Positions 41,179 through 51,563 of a stretch of 64,000 nucleotides of DNA are shown one piece after another (within the stretch, counting starts at the first letter, position 1; every line of letters starts with the position of its first letter). This DNA comes from an uncultured Pelagibacteraceae bacterium. GTDB lineage: Bacteria; Pseudomonadota; Alphaproteobacteria; Pelagibacterales; Pelagibacteraceae. The notes below the pieces were generated by a model, which searched no databases, was not told the DNA's origin, and saw nothing but the letters and a program-made list of their open reading frames with translations. Location: contig CACGBP010000001.1 of NCBI GenBank assembly GCA_902571375.1, positions 174,501 through 238,500 of the forward strand. The letters are read 5' to 3'. The position numbers and the translations under genes were made by a program.

Positions 41179-42456
41179 TTAAGTTCTAATCGTAGGCAAA
41201 CAATAAAAATCAGCAGTATCTATTTTGGAAGAGTATTGTCTTCTCATATTCCATTTTTTATGAACACCTGCACTTGCAAGACTTAAAGTAGATCTTCCAT
41301 ATCTATAATTAGTATTATCAATTGATCGCATTAAACTTTTTATTTTTTCATCTTTTTCCGATGAAAATAAATTTTTCCTACCATCATCGTTACGCAATCC
41401 TGTAAGCATGACACCCGCTTTTTGATAATGATAACCATTTTTAAATATACTTTCTAAAATTGAAACTGCTGTTTTAACGGTTTCAATACTATTGTTTGTT
41501 GCAATTGGAAAATCAACTGTCTTTGCATTTGAATAATATCCAAAATCTCTTTGAAAAGGACTAGTTCTAACAAATACAGTAATTGCTTTTGCAACTAAAG
41601 ACTCTGATCTAATCTTTTCAGATGCATTTAGACAATAGTTTGCAACTGCTTCTTTAAGTTCTTGAAAACTTTCAATTCTTTTTCCAAATGATCTTGAAAC
41701 TACACAACTTTTTCTTTTGGTTTGTGCTGTTTCTAAATTGATACAAGGAATACCTCTAAGTTCCATTGCAGTTCTTGAACTTAAAACATTAGAACATTTT
41801 TTAATCCATGTGTTAGATTTATTCTTAAGTTGTTTAGCATTATAAATTCCATTTTTTTGATAAAATTTTGTCAACTGTCTACCAACACCCCATACATCAT
41901 TAATTTCGACTTTTTCCAAAATTGGATCTAGATTTTCTATACCAATTAAACTGACAACACCTGATTGTTTTTTCTTTGCAATATGATTTGCAATTTTGCT
42001 TAAAGTTTTTGTTTTAGCAATACCAATACTAGTTGGAATACCTGTCCATTGTAAAACTGTTTCTCTAATTTCTCTTCCAACTTTTTCAACTTCAAAGTCT
42101 GGAAAATTAGATAAATCTATAAATGCTTCATCAATTGAGTATACTTCTATTTCTGTATTAAATCTTTTAAGAGTTCTCATTACTCTTCTAGATAAATCTC
42201 CATATAAAGAATAATTTGATGAAAAGACTTCAACTTTGTTTTTAAGAATAATATCTTTTGCTTTAAAATAAGGTTCACCCATTTTAATTCCCAGAGCTTT
42301 TGCTTCATTAGATCTAGAAATAATACAACCATCATTATTGGATAAAACTACAACAGGTTTTTTTCTTATTCTTGGATTGAATAATCTTTCACAAGAAACA
42401 TAAAAAGAATTACAATCAACTAAAGCTAATTTTTTAGTACGTTGAATGGATGACAT
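41179..42456 (-). CDS. umuC: Error-prone DNA polymerase V catalytic subunit UmuC
   Basis: Y-family translesion polymerase, 425 aa. The palm motif LALVDCNSFYVSCERLFNP carries the first catalytic Asp, VYSIDEAFIDL the second acidic pair, and GIPTSIGIAKTKTLSKIANHIAKK the finger/palm region. The C-terminal UmuC-specific domain is complete. It overlaps umuD by 23 bp and should be expressed with it under the SOS box. Confidence 0.95.
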   Translation of the reverse strand: MSSIQRTKKLALVDCNSFYVSCERLFNPRIRKKPVVVLSNNDGCIISRSNEAKALGIKMGEPYFKAKDIILKNKVEVFSSNYSLYGDLSRRVMRTLKRFNTEIEVYSIDEAFIDLSNFPDFEVEKVGREIRETVLQWTGIPTSIGIAKTKTLSKIANHIAKKKQSGVVSLIGIENLDPILEKVEINDVWGVGRQLTKFYQKNGIYNAKQLKNKSNTWIKKCSNVLSSRTAMELRGIPCINLETAQTKRKSCVVSRSFGKRIESFQELKEAVANYCLNASEKIRSESLVAKAITVFVRTSPFQRDFGYYSNAKTVDFPIATNNSIETVKTAVSILESIFKNGYHYQKAGVMLTGLRNDDGRKNLFSSEKDEKIKSLMRSIDNTNYRYGRSTLSLASAGVHKKWNMRRQYSSKIDTADFYCLPTIRT

Positions 42457-42829
42457 AAGTTACAACCCCCCAAATAAAAACATCTTCTTCTTCATTGATT
42501 AAAATTCTATTAGAAAAATCTTTGGATCCTGATGTTAGAAATCTTTTATCTCTTTCTTGAACCAAAGTTTTGACAACAAGTTCGTCATGAACATTTGCAA
42601 TAACTGTTGAAAAGTTTTTTGGCTTTAAACTTTTATCAACTACTAATAAGTCCCCATCATTAATCCCAACATCCACCATGGATTTACCTTGAACTCTGAT
42701 AATGAAAGTGGCTGGAACATTTCTGATTAAATGCATGTTTAGATCGATATCTTCTTCGATATAATCAGTGGCAGGTGAGGGAAAACCAGCACCAGCTTTA
42801 TGTAGATAATAAGGGACGGTTAGTTTCAT
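42434..42829 (-). CDS. umuD: UmuD, self-cleaving S24 peptidase of DNA polymerase V
   Basis: RecA-stimulated autoprotease whose product UmuD' joins UmuC. The cleavage site is AG within AGAGFPSPA, the nucleophile is Ser in VQGKSMVDVG and the general base Lys lies in ELVVKTL. The track start at 42859 adds MGYKLEQNKN, but a perfect GTTC-N7-GTTC SOS box (42830-42844) and a TATAAA element lie within those codons, so the Met of MKLTVPYYL at 42829 is preferred, giving 131 aa. The 42859 start cannot be ruled out. The gene is divergent from a GFA-family gene. Confidence 0.9.
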   Translation of the reverse strand: MKLTVPYYLHKAGAGFPSPATDYIEEDIDLNMHLIRNVPATFIIRVQGKSMVDVGINDGDLLVVDKSLKPKNFSTVIANVHDELVVKTLVQERDKRFLTSGSKDFSNRILINEEEDVFIWGVVTYVIHSTY

Positions 42830-42844
42830 GTTCTTGTTTTGTTC
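42830..42844. promoter_or_regulatory. Alphaproteobacterial LexA (SOS) box of umuDC
   Basis: GTTC-TTGTTTT-GTTC is an exact match to the GTTC-N7-GTTC direct-repeat operator of alphaproteobacterial LexA. Read on the coding (minus) strand it is GAAC-N7-GAAC, just downstream of a TATAAA at 42848-42853 and directly before the preferred umuD ATG, an ideal repressor position. Confidence 0.75.
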
Positions 42845-42900
42845 TAATTTATAGCCCATTTATACAATGCACGCAAGAGGTTGTATTTTGAGTCTGTAAC

Positions 42901-42935
42901 TGAATCAAAAGTGAATCAAAACGTGAACATCAAAA
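42901..42935. repeat. Three tandem TGAATCAAAA-type direct repeats
   Basis: TGAATCAAAA occurs at 42901 and 42912, and a third copy with two inserted bases (TGAACATCAAAA) at 42924. The 11-12 bp spacing places them on one face of the helix, typical of cooperative operator sites. They lie in the 188-bp gap between the umuD start and the divergent GFA gene. Confidence 0.45.
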
Positions 42936-42951
42936 CCACATTTTGTATAGT

Positions 42952-42960
42952 TGTGGATAA
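42952..42960. promoter_or_regulatory. Consensus DnaA box
   Basis: TGTGGATAA is the reverse complement of TTATCCACA, the high-affinity DnaA box consensus. Only one copy is seen in this gap, so it is not an origin; it may regulate the flanking divergent genes or be chance. Confidence 0.4.
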
Positions 42961-43017
42961 CTTTAACCAAGGATAGTTTAAGTTAACTAATAAGATATAT
43001 AACTTTTTAAACTAATT

Positions 43018-43383
43018 ATGAAATTAAATTGTCATTGTGGATCTATTGAAGCTGAAATTAATGCTTCAATAAATGAATTAGCAAAAATAGTAAGATGCAA
43101 TTGCTCTATATGTAAAAGAAAAAACGCAACAATGGGTATGGTTAAAAATGAAGATTTTAAAGTTACCAAGGGGAAAGATAAATTAAAACTTTACCAGTAT
43201 CACACAAAGATTGCCAATCACTACTTTTGTACCGAATGTGGAATTTACACTCATCATAATCCAAGAAGTGCACCAGCGATGACAGGATTTAATTTAGGTT
43301 GTGTTGATGAAGTTAATGTGGATGATTTAAAAGATATAGCTTTCTTTGATGGTAAAAATCATCCGATGGATCAAAAAAAATAG
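43018..43383 (+). CDS. GFA-family protein (glutathione-dependent formaldehyde-activating enzyme-like)
   Basis: 121 aa with the zinc-binding pattern of the family: NCHCGS at the N-terminus, CNCSICKRK near residue 38 and FCTECG near 75, with a closing conserved HHNPRSAP. Relatives include S-hydroxymethylglutathione synthases and the CENP-V group; many have unknown substrates, so a formaldehyde role is not proven. The next gene follows after 6 bp. Confidence 0.85.
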   Translation: MKLNCHCGSIEAEINASINELAKIVRCNCSICKRKNATMGMVKNEDFKVTKGKDKLKLYQYHTKIANHYFCTECGIYTHHNPRSAPAMTGFNLGCVDEVNVDDLKDIAFFDGKNHPMDQKK

Positions 43384-43389
43384 ATTTCA

Positions 43390-44319
43390 ATGAAATTAAC
43401 CGATGAGTGCTTTGATAATGTTAAAAAAGATTGTTTAAAATTTATTAAATCTCAGGAAACAAAAGCAGATAAATTTAAAAATAAAGAAAGAATGATTAAA
43501 TTATTCTTAATTCCCCTATGTTTTTGGATCAGTAAAAAGGCTGATAAAAAAAGACCTTATTTTGTAGGTTTGGCAGGGGGACAAGGAACTGGCAAAACAA
43601 CAATAAGTTCTTTAGTAAAGATTATATTAATTAAATACTTTAAGTTAAAAGTTTTTAGAATTTCGATAGATGACTTTTATAAAACAAGAAAAGAGCGAAT
43701 TAACTTATCAAAAAAAGTGCATCCAATGCTTTTAACAAGAGGAGTACCTGGAACACATGATATTAATATGATGTTGAGTTTTTTTAGAGAAGTAAAAAGA
43801 ACAAAGTTTAAAAAATTAAAATTGCCGTCATTTAATAAAGCAATCGATGACCGATATAATAAAAATCGTTGGTACGATTTAAAACAAAAACCAGATGTAA
43901 TTATTTTTGAGGGTTGGTGTGTGGGTGCAAAATCTGAAAAAAACAATACATTAAGAAAAACAATTAATTCTGTGGAAAAAGCAAAAGATCAAAAACAAAT
44001 TTGGAGGAAGTATGTAAACCAACAATTAAAATTAAAATATAAAAAATTATATTCACAGCTAAATTGTTTAATTTACTTGAAAGCAAAAAATTTTAGTTTG
44101 CTGCAAAAATGGCGATTAAAACAAGAGCGAAAACTTTGGTTAAGTAGTAAAATTAAATCAAATCTTAAAATTATGAGCAAAGGTGATATAATTAATTTTA
44201 TGCAAACTTATCAAAGAATTACACAAAATATGTTCAGACACATGCCAAAATATGCTTCAATTATTTTAAATTTAAACACTAACCATCAAATCAAATCTGC
44301 AGTATATAAAAAGAAATGA
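43390..44319 (+). CDS. D-glycerate 3-kinase-like P-loop kinase
   Basis: 309 aa. Walker A GGQGTGKTT near residue 65, SIDDFYKTRKER after it, and TRGVPGTHDINMM and IIFEGWCVGAK as further family motifs, matching the plant glycerate kinase (GLYK) and yeast Tda10 group. It probably phosphorylates glycerate, returning carbon from glycolate or serine to central metabolism. Its stop overlaps the TolC-type gene by 4 bp (ATGA). The family also includes pantothenate- and uridine-kinase relatives, so substrate is inferred. Confidence 0.8.
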   Translation: MKLTDECFDNVKKDCLKFIKSQETKADKFKNKERMIKLFLIPLCFWISKKADKKRPYFVGLAGGQGTGKTTISSLVKIILIKYFKLKVFRISIDDFYKTRKERINLSKKVHPMLLTRGVPGTHDINMMLSFFREVKRTKFKKLKLPSFNKAIDDRYNKNRWYDLKQKPDVIIFEGWCVGAKSEKNNTLRKTINSVEKAKDQKQIWRKYVNQQLKLKYKKLYSQLNCLIYLKAKNFSLLQKWRLKQERKLWLSSKIKSNLKIMSKGDIINFMQTYQRITQNMFRHMPKYASIILNLNTNHQIKSAVYKKK

Positions 44320-45611
44320 AAATATTTTTAAAAGTTTTTCTTATAATTATTTTTTTTATAGGTTCTGTCTCAGCAGAAACTTTTAATGCAGCTTTAAAGA
44401 GAGCTTTTGAAACCAATCCAGAATTAAATGCTGAAAGGGAAAGTTTAAATATCTCTGAACAAGAATTAAAAGTTTCAATAAGTTCTTACCTTCCAACAAT
44501 TACTTTAGAAGGAACTAGAAGCCAGGAAGATACAGAAAAACTAACTAACCAAGACGGCACTAATGCTGCATTTACAGATGTAGATCCTGAATCAAGATCA
44601 ATTAAAATTACACAAACATTAATTGATTTTGGAAGAGGAGCTGAACTTGCAAAAAGTAAAATTGGGATAGATTTGGCAAAAGCAAAACTTTTAAAAAAAG
44701 AACAAGAAATTTTATATAAAGCTGCTGATGCCTATACTGGTTTAATTTCTGCGAAAGAAAAATTTACAATCAATAATTCCAATGTTAACTTATTGGAAAG
44801 ACAAGTAGAAACTGACAGAATTAGGCTAGAAAGGGGAAATATATCTTTGTCAGATGTAGCTCAATCAGAGTCATCTCTAGCTGGAGCAAAAGCTAAATTA
44901 ATACAAGCTGAAAACGATCTTTTAACAAGTAGATTAAATTATGAAAATATAATTGGTCAAGTAAATGATATTGAAAGTTTAGATAAAAATTCAATTAATA
45001 ATTTAAATTTGCCTAATCAATTAAGTGATGCAATTGAAATATCAAAAAAGAATAATCCTGATTTAATTATTGCTAAACTTGAATATGAACAATCAAAAAA
45101 AGATACAATTAGTGCTAGATCAGATTTAGCACCAACAGCCAAACTATCTCTTGATAGAACCAAAACGGATGATTTTAGTTCAACGTATGATGAAAAAGAG
45201 CAAGATACTTTAAAAGCCACTGTTACCTGGCCTTTTTTCTCTGGAGGGAAAAATTATGCAAATTTGAACAAGAGTAAAAGTGCTGAATTACAAAAAAGCT
45301 TACTGTTGGATAATTCTATAAAAAAAAATCAAACAGATGTAGCTAGCGCTTGGTCTTCATATCAATCTAATCAAAGTTTATTGAATTCTGTTCGAGCGCA
45401 AGTCGATGCTGCCGAAATTGCTAACGAAGGTATTGTTGCCGAATATAATAGTGGTTCAAAAAGAACAACTCTAGAAGTTATTCAATCCAACTCTTTATTA
45501 TTAAATGCTCAGATTTCATTGGCAGACTCAGAAAAAAATTACATTCTTTCGCAATTTAACCTTCTTAAGTCTATCGGTCTTCTAAACAGTGATTATCTAA
45601 AAATTAGGTAA
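44316..45611 (+). CDS. tolC: TolC-family outer membrane efflux channel
   Basis: 431 aa with a signal peptide (KIFLKVFLIIIFFIGSVSA). Two tandem structural repeats of about 200 residues are visible as long helices around ALKRAFETNPELNAERE and AIEISKKNNPDLIIAKLEYE, together with TVTWPFFSGG and the QTLIDFGRG strand regions. It forms the outer-membrane exit of type I or RND exporters. No membrane-fusion or pump gene is adjacent. It is the last gene before recA. Confidence 0.9.
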   Translation: MKIFLKVFLIIIFFIGSVSAETFNAALKRAFETNPELNAERESLNISEQELKVSISSYLPTITLEGTRSQEDTEKLTNQDGTNAAFTDVDPESRSIKITQTLIDFGRGAELAKSKIGIDLAKAKLLKKEQEILYKAADAYTGLISAKEKFTINNSNVNLLERQVETDRIRLERGNISLSDVAQSESSLAGAKAKLIQAENDLLTSRLNYENIIGQVNDIESLDKNSINNLNLPNQLSDAIEISKKNNPDLIIAKLEYEQSKKDTISARSDLAPTAKLSLDRTKTDDFSSTYDEKEQDTLKATVTWPFFSGGKNYANLNKSKSAELQKSLLLDNSIKKNQTDVASAWSSYQSNQSLLNSVRAQVDAAEIANEGIVAEYNSGSKRTTLEVIQSNSLLLNAQISLADSEKNYILSQFNLLKSIGLLNSDYLKIR

Positions 45612-45655
45612 TATTTGGCTTTTTAATAGTGTATTAAATTATTCTTGCTAAAGAG

Positions 45656-45670
45656 AACAAAATGTGTACA
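45656..45670. promoter_or_regulatory. Possible SOS box upstream of recA (one mismatch)
   Basis: GAAC-AAAATGT-GTAC differs from GAAC-N7-GAAC by one base. It lies 48 bp before the recA ATG, next to a TTGCTA element at 45645. The same motif in exact form precedes umuD, which raises its credibility. Confidence 0.35.
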
Positions 45671-45718
45671 TTTATTATATGATTCGAGTGTTAAAAAAAG
45701 CAATAAAAGAGGCAAAAA

Positions 45719-46867
45719 ATGACTAAAAATAACTTAAAAGTAGTTAAATCTACAAAAGATCAAGAATTGGATATTAAAGAAAAAAATAAAGCATTAGATG
45801 CTGCTATCAGCCAGATAACTGACAACTTCGGAAAAGGTTCAGTTATGAAGCTAGGTGAAAAAAGAGCAATGGATATCGAGTCGATATCTACAGGTTCTTT
45901 GAGCTTAGATTTGGCTTTAGGAATAGGTGGATTACCTAAAGGAAGAATTATTGAAGTATACGGACCAGAGTCATCTGGAAAAACAACATTGGCACTACAA
46001 GTTGTTGCTGAAGCTCAAAAGGCTGGTGGAATTTGTGCGTTTGTTGATGCTGAACATGCTTTAGATCCAGTTTATGCAAAAAAATTAGGAGTGAACACTG
46101 AAGAGCTTTTAATTTCACAGCCAGATGCAGGTGAACAAGCTCTAGAAATAGCAGATACGCTAGTAAAATCAGGGTCTATTTCAGTTATCGTAATTGACTC
46201 TGTTGCTGCTTTAACTCCAAAAGCTGAAATTGAAGGAGAGATGGGAGATCACCATGTTGGTCTTCAATCAAGATTAATGAGTCAGGCTTTAAGAAAATTA
46301 ACTGGTTCAATTTCAAATACAAATACAATGATGATTTTCATTAACCAAATCAGAATGAAAATTGGAGTTATGTTTGGAAGTCCAGAGACAACATCAGGTG
46401 GAAATGCATTGAAGTTTTATTCATCTGTTAGAATGGATATTAGAAGAATTGGTGCCATAAAAGATAAAGATGAAATTATTGGTAACTCTACAAGAGTGAA
46501 AGTAGTTAAGAATAAAGTTGCACCACCATTCAAAGTTGTTGAGTTTGATTTGATGTATGGAAGAGGAATTAGCAAAATGGGTGAATTAGTAGACCTAGGA
46601 GCTAAAGCTGATATTATTGAAAAATCAGGAGCATGGTATGCTTACAAAGGTGAGAAAATAGGACAAGGTAGAGAAAATGCTAAAGTCTATTTAGCTCAAA
46701 ATCCACAAGTTGCTGCTGAGATCGAAATGGCAATTAGGGAAAAAGCTGGTGTAATTTCTAAAAAGATTGAGGGAAATCCGCTAAGTCCTGAAAAAATTGA
46801 AAAAGAGAAGAAAGTAGCTGAAAAAGAAGAAGCTAATAAAGAAGCTACTCCTCCTAAAAAGAACTAG
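45719..46867 (+). CDS. recA: Recombinase RecA
   Basis: Strand-exchange ATPase and SOS co-protease. 382 aa. Walker [13 protein letters not shown]-type loops [15 protein letters not shown], the L2 DNA-binding loop [21 protein letters not shown] and Walker [11 protein letters not shown] are all intact. The C-terminal tail is lysine- and glutamate-rich. A RBS-like GAGG precedes the ATG, and a terminator-like hairpin follows. It is the trigger for the umuDC response encoded 3 kb upstream. Confidence 0.98.
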   Translation: MTKNNLKVVKSTKDQELDIKEKNKALDAAISQITDNFGKGSVMKLGEKRAMDIESISTGSLSLDLALGIGGLPKGRIIEVYGPESSGKTTLALQVVAEAQKAGGICAFVDAEHALDPVYAKKLGVNTEELLISQPDAGEQALEIADTLVKSGSISVIVIDSVAALTPKAEIEGEMGDHHVGLQSRLMSQALRKLTGSISNTNTMMIFINQIRMKIGVMFGSPETTSGGNALKFYSSVRMDIRRIGAIKDKDEIIGNSTRVKVVKNKVAPPFKVVEFDLMYGRGISKMGELVDLGAKADIIEKSGAWYAYKGEKIGQGRENAKVYLAQNPQVAAEIEMAIREKAGVISKKIEGNPLSPEKIEKEKKVAEKEEANKEATPPKKN

Positions 46868-46893
46868 AATTAAAGGTCATCTTTAAATTGTAA

Positions 46894-46918
46894 AAAGGCG
46901 CTTATTATAAGCGCCTTT
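46894..46918 (+). terminator. Hairpin terminator between recA and alaS
   Basis: AAAGGCGCTTA-TTA-TAAGCGCCTTT is an 11-bp perfect stem. The 3' side ends in TTT followed by CCCCCTT and lacks a long T-tract, so termination may be partial. It lies 27 bp after recA and 51 bp before alaS. Confidence 0.7.
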
Positions 46919-46968
46919 CCCCCTTAGCACTATCTAGACATAGAACAAAAAAGCTGTATTTTAAAAAT

Positions 46969-49635
46969 ATGGCTCAAAAATCGTTAAATCAGATAAGAGA
47001 AACATTCTTAAAATATTTTGAAAAGAATGATCATAAAATTGTTGAGTCTAGCAATTTAGTACCAAACAATGATCCAACATTGATGTTTGCGAATTCTGGT
47101 ATGGTTCAATTTAAAAATGTATTCACAGGCTTAGAAAAAAGGGATTATCAAAGAGCAACTACTTCACAAAAATGTGTAAGAGCTGGTGGAAAACATAATG
47201 ATTTAGAAAATGTCGGTTACACACCTAGGCACCATACATTTTTTGAAATGCTGGGAAATTTCTCATTTGGTGATTATTTTAAAGAAAAGGCAATTCATTA
47301 TGCTTGGGATTTAATTACTAAAGATCTTGGAATAGATAAAAATAGACTTTATGTAACCGTTTTTCACGAAGATGATGAGGCATTTAATTTTTGGAAGAAA
47401 ATAAGCGGTTTAAGTGATGATCGAATTATAAGAATTTCAACATCAGATAATTTTTGGTCTATGGGTGAAACAGGACCATGTGGCCCTTGTTCAGAAATTT
47501 TTTATGATCATGGAGATCATTTAAAAGGTGGATTGCCAGGAACAAAAGATGAGGACGGAGATCGATTTATTGAAATATGGAATTTGGTTTTTATGCAATA
47601 TGAGCAAGTAACAAAAGACAAAAGAATAAATTTACCTAAACCTTCTGTTGATACTGGTATGGGTTTAGAAAGAATTGCAGCTCTTTTACAAGGAACGCAT
47701 GATAATTATGAAACTGATCATTTTAAAAAGTTAATTCAATCAACTTCAGATATTGTTAAGAAAAAACCTGATCAAAAAAATCTTTCAAGTTTTAGGGTCA
47801 TAGCTGATCATTTAAGAGCAAGTTCTTTTTTGATTGCTGAAGGAGTTTTGCCGTCTAATGAAGGTAGGGGTTATGTTCTGAGAAGAATTATGAGAAGAGG
47901 AATGAGACATTCACATTTATTAGGATCTAAAGAACCAGTATTTTATAATTTATTTGATACATTAAAAAATGAAATGTCAGGTAATTATCCAGAATTAAAA
48001 AGAGCAGAGTCATTGATTAAAGAAACTCTAAGAATGGAAGAAGAAAAATTTTTAGTTCTTTTAGATAGAGGTATAAAAATTTTAAATGAAGAGATATCCA
48101 AAATAGATAAAGTGCTTCCTGGGGATGTTGCGTTTAAATTATACGATACATATGGTTTTCCATTAGATCTTACTGAAGATATTTTAAGAAACAAATCTCT
48201 TTCTATTGATACAAAAAAATTTCAATCTTTGATGAAAGAAAGTAGAGAACTTGCTAAAAAAAATTGGAAAGGTTCTGGAGATGCCGCAGTTGAAGATATT
48301 TGGTTTGGTATTAGAGATAAATTAGGTGCTACAGAATTTTTAGGCTATGAAACAAACCAAGCTGAAGGGGTAATCCTATCTTTACTTAAAGACAATAAAG
48401 AAGTTAAAGAATTAAAATCAAATGATGAAGGAATGATTATAACAAATCAAACACCTTTTTATGGAGAATCTGGTGGCCAGGTTGGAGATTCAGGTGAAAT
48501 TATTTCTGGGGATTTTAAGTTTGAAGTCAATGATGTTCAAAAAAAACTAGGAGATCTATTTGTTCATTACGGTAAAGTTACTAATGGTTCAATAAAGTTA
48601 AATGATAGTGTTGAAATGAAAATAAATGAATCAAGGAGAAATGACACAAGAGCATATCATTCAGCTACTCATTTATTACATGAATCTTTGAGAAGGGTTT
48701 TAGGTACTCATGTTACACAAAAAGGATCTTTGGTGGAACCAACACGACTAAGGTTTGACTTTAGTCATATGAAACCGATTTCAAATGAAGAAATAGATAA
48801 AATAGAGTCTTTTGTGAATTCGATGGTTTCAAAAAAATCAGATGTTAGAACTCGACTCATGACACCAGATGAAGCTGTTGAGAATGGTGCATTAGCACTT
48901 TTTGGAGAAAAATATGGTGATGAAGTGAGAGTACTTTCAATGGGTGATGATAATGGGAAGTATTTTTCAACTGAATTATGTGGTGGAACACACGTTAAAA
49001 ACACAGGTGATATTGGTAAATTTAAAATTACAAACCAATCTTCTATTGCAGCAGGTGTCAGAAGAATAGAAGCTTTAAGAGATAAACAATTGGAAGATTA
49101 TTTAAGAAATAAAGAAAAATTATCGAATTTATCTTCTGAGAAAAATGATGAATTAATAAAAGATTTAACGAAACAAATAATTAGCTTAGGTGGAAAACCA
49201 ACTATAGATGATGCAGATCAAAAATCTTTAATAAAAAATTTAACAAAACAATTAGATACTTTATCAGTCAAATCTATTCTTAATGATAAATCAAAAAACA
49301 AAATTAAAGATGAAGAAATCAAAGGTATCAAAATTAGATTTCAAAATGTTGATGGCTTGCCACCAAAAGAATTAAGAAAACTTGTGGATAATGGTAAAAA
49401 AGATTTAGGTGAGGGAATTATAGTAGTTTTTGCAAGCAAAGACGACAAAGTAGGTGTTGCAGTTGGTATAACAGATAAATTAACTAATAAATTTGATGCT
49501 GTAAAATTTGTAAAATTAAGTTCTGAGATTATTGGTGGTCAAGGAGGCGGGGGTAGAAAAGACTTTGCTCAAGCAGGTGGTCAAGACCAAAGTAAGATTA
49601 ATGAAGCTTTCGAAAAAATTAAGTCTTTAATTTAA
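46969..49635 (+). CDS. alaS: Alanyl-tRNA synthetase
   Basis: Charges tRNA-Ala. The 888 aa protein has the class II core ([22 protein letters not shown]), the editing domain zinc motifs HSATHLLH and CGGTH, and the C-terminal C-Ala domain. Position after recA is conserved in alphaproteobacteria. The end overlaps the convergent icd stop by 9 bp. Confidence 0.97.
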   Translation: MAQKSLNQIRETFLKYFEKNDHKIVESSNLVPNNDPTLMFANSGMVQFKNVFTGLEKRDYQRATTSQKCVRAGGKHNDLENVGYTPRHHTFFEMLGNFSFGDYFKEKAIHYAWDLITKDLGIDKNRLYVTVFHEDDEAFNFWKKISGLSDDRIIRISTSDNFWSMGETGPCGPCSEIFYDHGDHLKGGLPGTKDEDGDRFIEIWNLVFMQYEQVTKDKRINLPKPSVDTGMGLERIAALLQGTHDNYETDHFKKLIQSTSDIVKKKPDQKNLSSFRVIADHLRASSFLIAEGVLPSNEGRGYVLRRIMRRGMRHSHLLGSKEPVFYNLFDTLKNEMSGNYPELKRAESLIKETLRMEEEKFLVLLDRGIKILNEEISKIDKVLPGDVAFKLYDTYGFPLDLTEDILRNKSLSIDTKKFQSLMKESRELAKKNWKGSGDAAVEDIWFGIRDKLGATEFLGYETNQAEGVILSLLKDNKEVKELKSNDEGMIITNQTPFYGESGGQVGDSGEIISGDFKFEVNDVQKKLGDLFVHYGKVTNGSIKLNDSVEMKINESRRNDTRAYHSATHLLHESLRRVLGTHVTQKGSLVEPTRLRFDFSHMKPISNEEIDKIESFVNSMVSKKSDVRTRLMTPDEAVENGALALFGEKYGDEVRVLSMGDDNGKYFSTELCGGTHVKNTGDIGKFKITNQSSIAAGVRRIEALRDKQLEDYLRNKEKLSNLSSEKNDELIKDLTKQIISLGGKPTIDDADQKSLIKNLTKQLDTLSVKSILNDKSKNKIKDEEIKGIKIRFQNVDGLPPKELRKLVDNGKKDLGEGIIVVFASKDDKVGVAVGITDKLTNKFDAVKFVKLSSEIIGGQGGGGRKDFAQAGGQDQSKINEAFEKIKSLI

Positions 49636-50841
49636 CTTTTTTTTAAGATTTTGATCAATTACATCTAAAAATTGATTTGTTGTTAAATATTTACTTGAGG
49701 GACCAACTAATATTGCAAGATCTTTAGTCATAGATCCACTCTCAACACACTCAATACAAACTTGTTCTATTGTATTTGAGAATTTAATTAGTTCATCATT
49801 TCCATCTAATTTTCCTCTATGAGCCAGTCCTCTTGTCCAAGCAAAAATTGAAGCTATCGGGTTAGTTGAAGTTTCTTTTCCCTGCTGATGCATTCTGTAA
49901 TGTCTAGTTACAGTACCGTGTGCTGCTTCTGCTTCCATTACTTTTCCATCTGGGGTTAGCAAAGTACTTGTCATTAAACCTAATGATCCATAACCTTGAG
50001 CCATTGTATCTGATTGAACATCACCATCATAATTTTTACATGCCCAAATATATTTTCCACTCCATTTCATTGCACATGCAACCATGTCATCTATTAATCT
50101 ATGTTCGTAAGTAATTTTGGCTTCCTCAAATTTTTTCTTAAATTCATTATTAAAAACTTCTTCAAAGATATCTTTAAATCTTCCATCATATTTTTTAAGA
50201 ATTGTATTTTTAGTAGAAAGATAGACAGGCCATTTTTTTATCAATCCATAACTAAAGCAAGATCTTGCAAAGTCCTCGATTGATTTATCTAAATTATACA
50301 TGGAAAGAGCTACACCAGGACCTGTGAAATTAAATACCTCGTGCTTAATTTCTTCTTTGCCATCTTCAGATGTCCATTTGATTTCCATTTTACCTTTACC
50401 TGGAACTTTAAAATCCGTTGCTCTATATTGATCTCCAAAAGCGTGCCTTCCTATTACCACAGGATCTGACCATGAAGGAACTAATTTCGGAATATTTGAA
50501 CATAGAATTGGTTCTCTAAAAACTGTTCCTCCAATAATATTTCTTATAGTTCCATTCGGAGATCTCCACATTTTTTTTAGCTTAAATTCTTCTACTCGTG
50601 CTTCATCAGGAGTAATTGTTGCACATTTAATACCGACACCAATTTTTTTTATTGCATTAGCAGAGTCAATTGTAATTTGGTCATTTGTATTATCTCTACT
50701 TTTCATTCCCAAATCATAGTATTCAATGCCTAGATCAAGATAGGGAAGTATCAATTTTTTTTTTATAAATTCCCAGATTATTCTGGTCATTTCGTCACCA
50801 TCTAACTCAACAACGGGGTTTTTTACGGTAATTTTACTCAC
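49627..50841 (-). CDS. icd: NADP-dependent isocitrate dehydrogenase, IDH2-like
   Basis: TCA cycle enzyme forming 2-oxoglutarate. At 404 aa it is of the eukaryotic-like IDH family ([74 protein letters not shown]), not the longer E. coli type. The substrate-binding Ser/Asn of SPNGTIRN is present. It is divergent from psd. Confidence 0.95.
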   Translation of the reverse strand: MSKITVKNPVVELDGDEMTRIIWEFIKKKLILPYLDLGIEYYDLGMKSRDNTNDQITIDSANAIKKIGVGIKCATITPDEARVEEFKLKKMWRSPNGTIRNIIGGTVFREPILCSNIPKLVPSWSDPVVIGRHAFGDQYRATDFKVPGKGKMEIKWTSEDGKEEIKHEVFNFTGPGVALSMYNLDKSIEDFARSCFSYGLIKKWPVYLSTKNTILKKYDGRFKDIFEEVFNNEFKKKFEEAKITYEHRLIDDMVACAMKWSGKYIWACKNYDGDVQSDTMAQGYGSLGLMTSTLLTPDGKVMEAEAAHGTVTRHYRMHQQGKETSTNPIASIFAWTRGLAHRGKLDGNDELIKFSNTIEQVCIECVESGSMTKDLAILVGPSSKYLTTNQFLDVIDQNLKKKLN

Positions 50842-50914
50842 TTATATTTTATCTTATTAATTGAATTTCGCGATTTTATATACATATTAATGAAAAATTA
50901 TCAAATAGAAGAAT

Positions 50915-51562
50915 ATGTTTAGTAAAATATTTCCAAAAATTCACGCAGAGGGATATAAATTTTTAGTTATAGCCGGAATAATTACTATACTGTTTTACAT
51001 TTTTAGTGATTTTTTGGGTCTTATAGGACTTGTTTTAACTATTTGGGTTTATTATTTTTTTAGAGATCCTGAGAGAGTTATAATTGATGATGATAATTAT
51101 CTTGTAAGTCCTGCAGATGGAGAAATTATAAAAGTTGAAGAAGTTGATGGACCTAAAGAACTTGGTTTAGAGAATAAAAGATTCCAAAAGATAAGTGTCT
51201 TCATGAATGTTTTTGACTGTCATGTTAACAGAACACCATGTGATGGAAAAATTGAGGAAATTTTATATAAGCCAGGAAAATTCTTAAATGCTTCATTGGA
51301 TAAAGCGAGTGAGGACAATGAGAGAAATTATTTCAAAATTAAAGACAATCAAAACAATGATATAGTTGTTGTTCAAATAGCTGGTTTAGTCGCACGTAGA
51401 ATTGTCTGTGAGTCCAATAAAGATCAACAACTTAAACAAGGTGATAGAATTGGAATGATAAGATTTGGAAGTAGAGCAGATGTATACTATGAAAATTATC
51501 AACCATTAGTTAAGATTGGTCAAAAAGCTATTTCTGGAGAGACATTGTTAGCAAAGAAATAA
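50915..51562 (+). CDS. psd: Phosphatidylserine decarboxylase proenzyme
   Basis: Pyruvoyl enzyme that makes phosphatidylethanolamine. 215 aa, the short type II-like form with two N-terminal hydrophobic segments (KFLVIAGIITILFYIF and LGLIGLVLTIWVYYF) and the Gly-Ser self-cleavage site in MIRFGSRADVY; NVFDCHVNRTP is also conserved. It is followed by pssA after one base. Confidence 0.93.
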   Translation: MFSKIFPKIHAEGYKFLVIAGIITILFYIFSDFLGLIGLVLTIWVYYFFRDPERVIIDDDNYLVSPADGEIIKVEEVDGPKELGLENKRFQKISVFMNVFDCHVNRTPCDGKIEEILYKPGKFLNASLDKASEDNERNYFKIKDNQNNDIVVVQIAGLVARRIVCESNKDQQLKQGDRIGMIRFGSRADVYYENYQPLVKIGQKAISGETLLAKK

Positions 51563-51563
51563 A

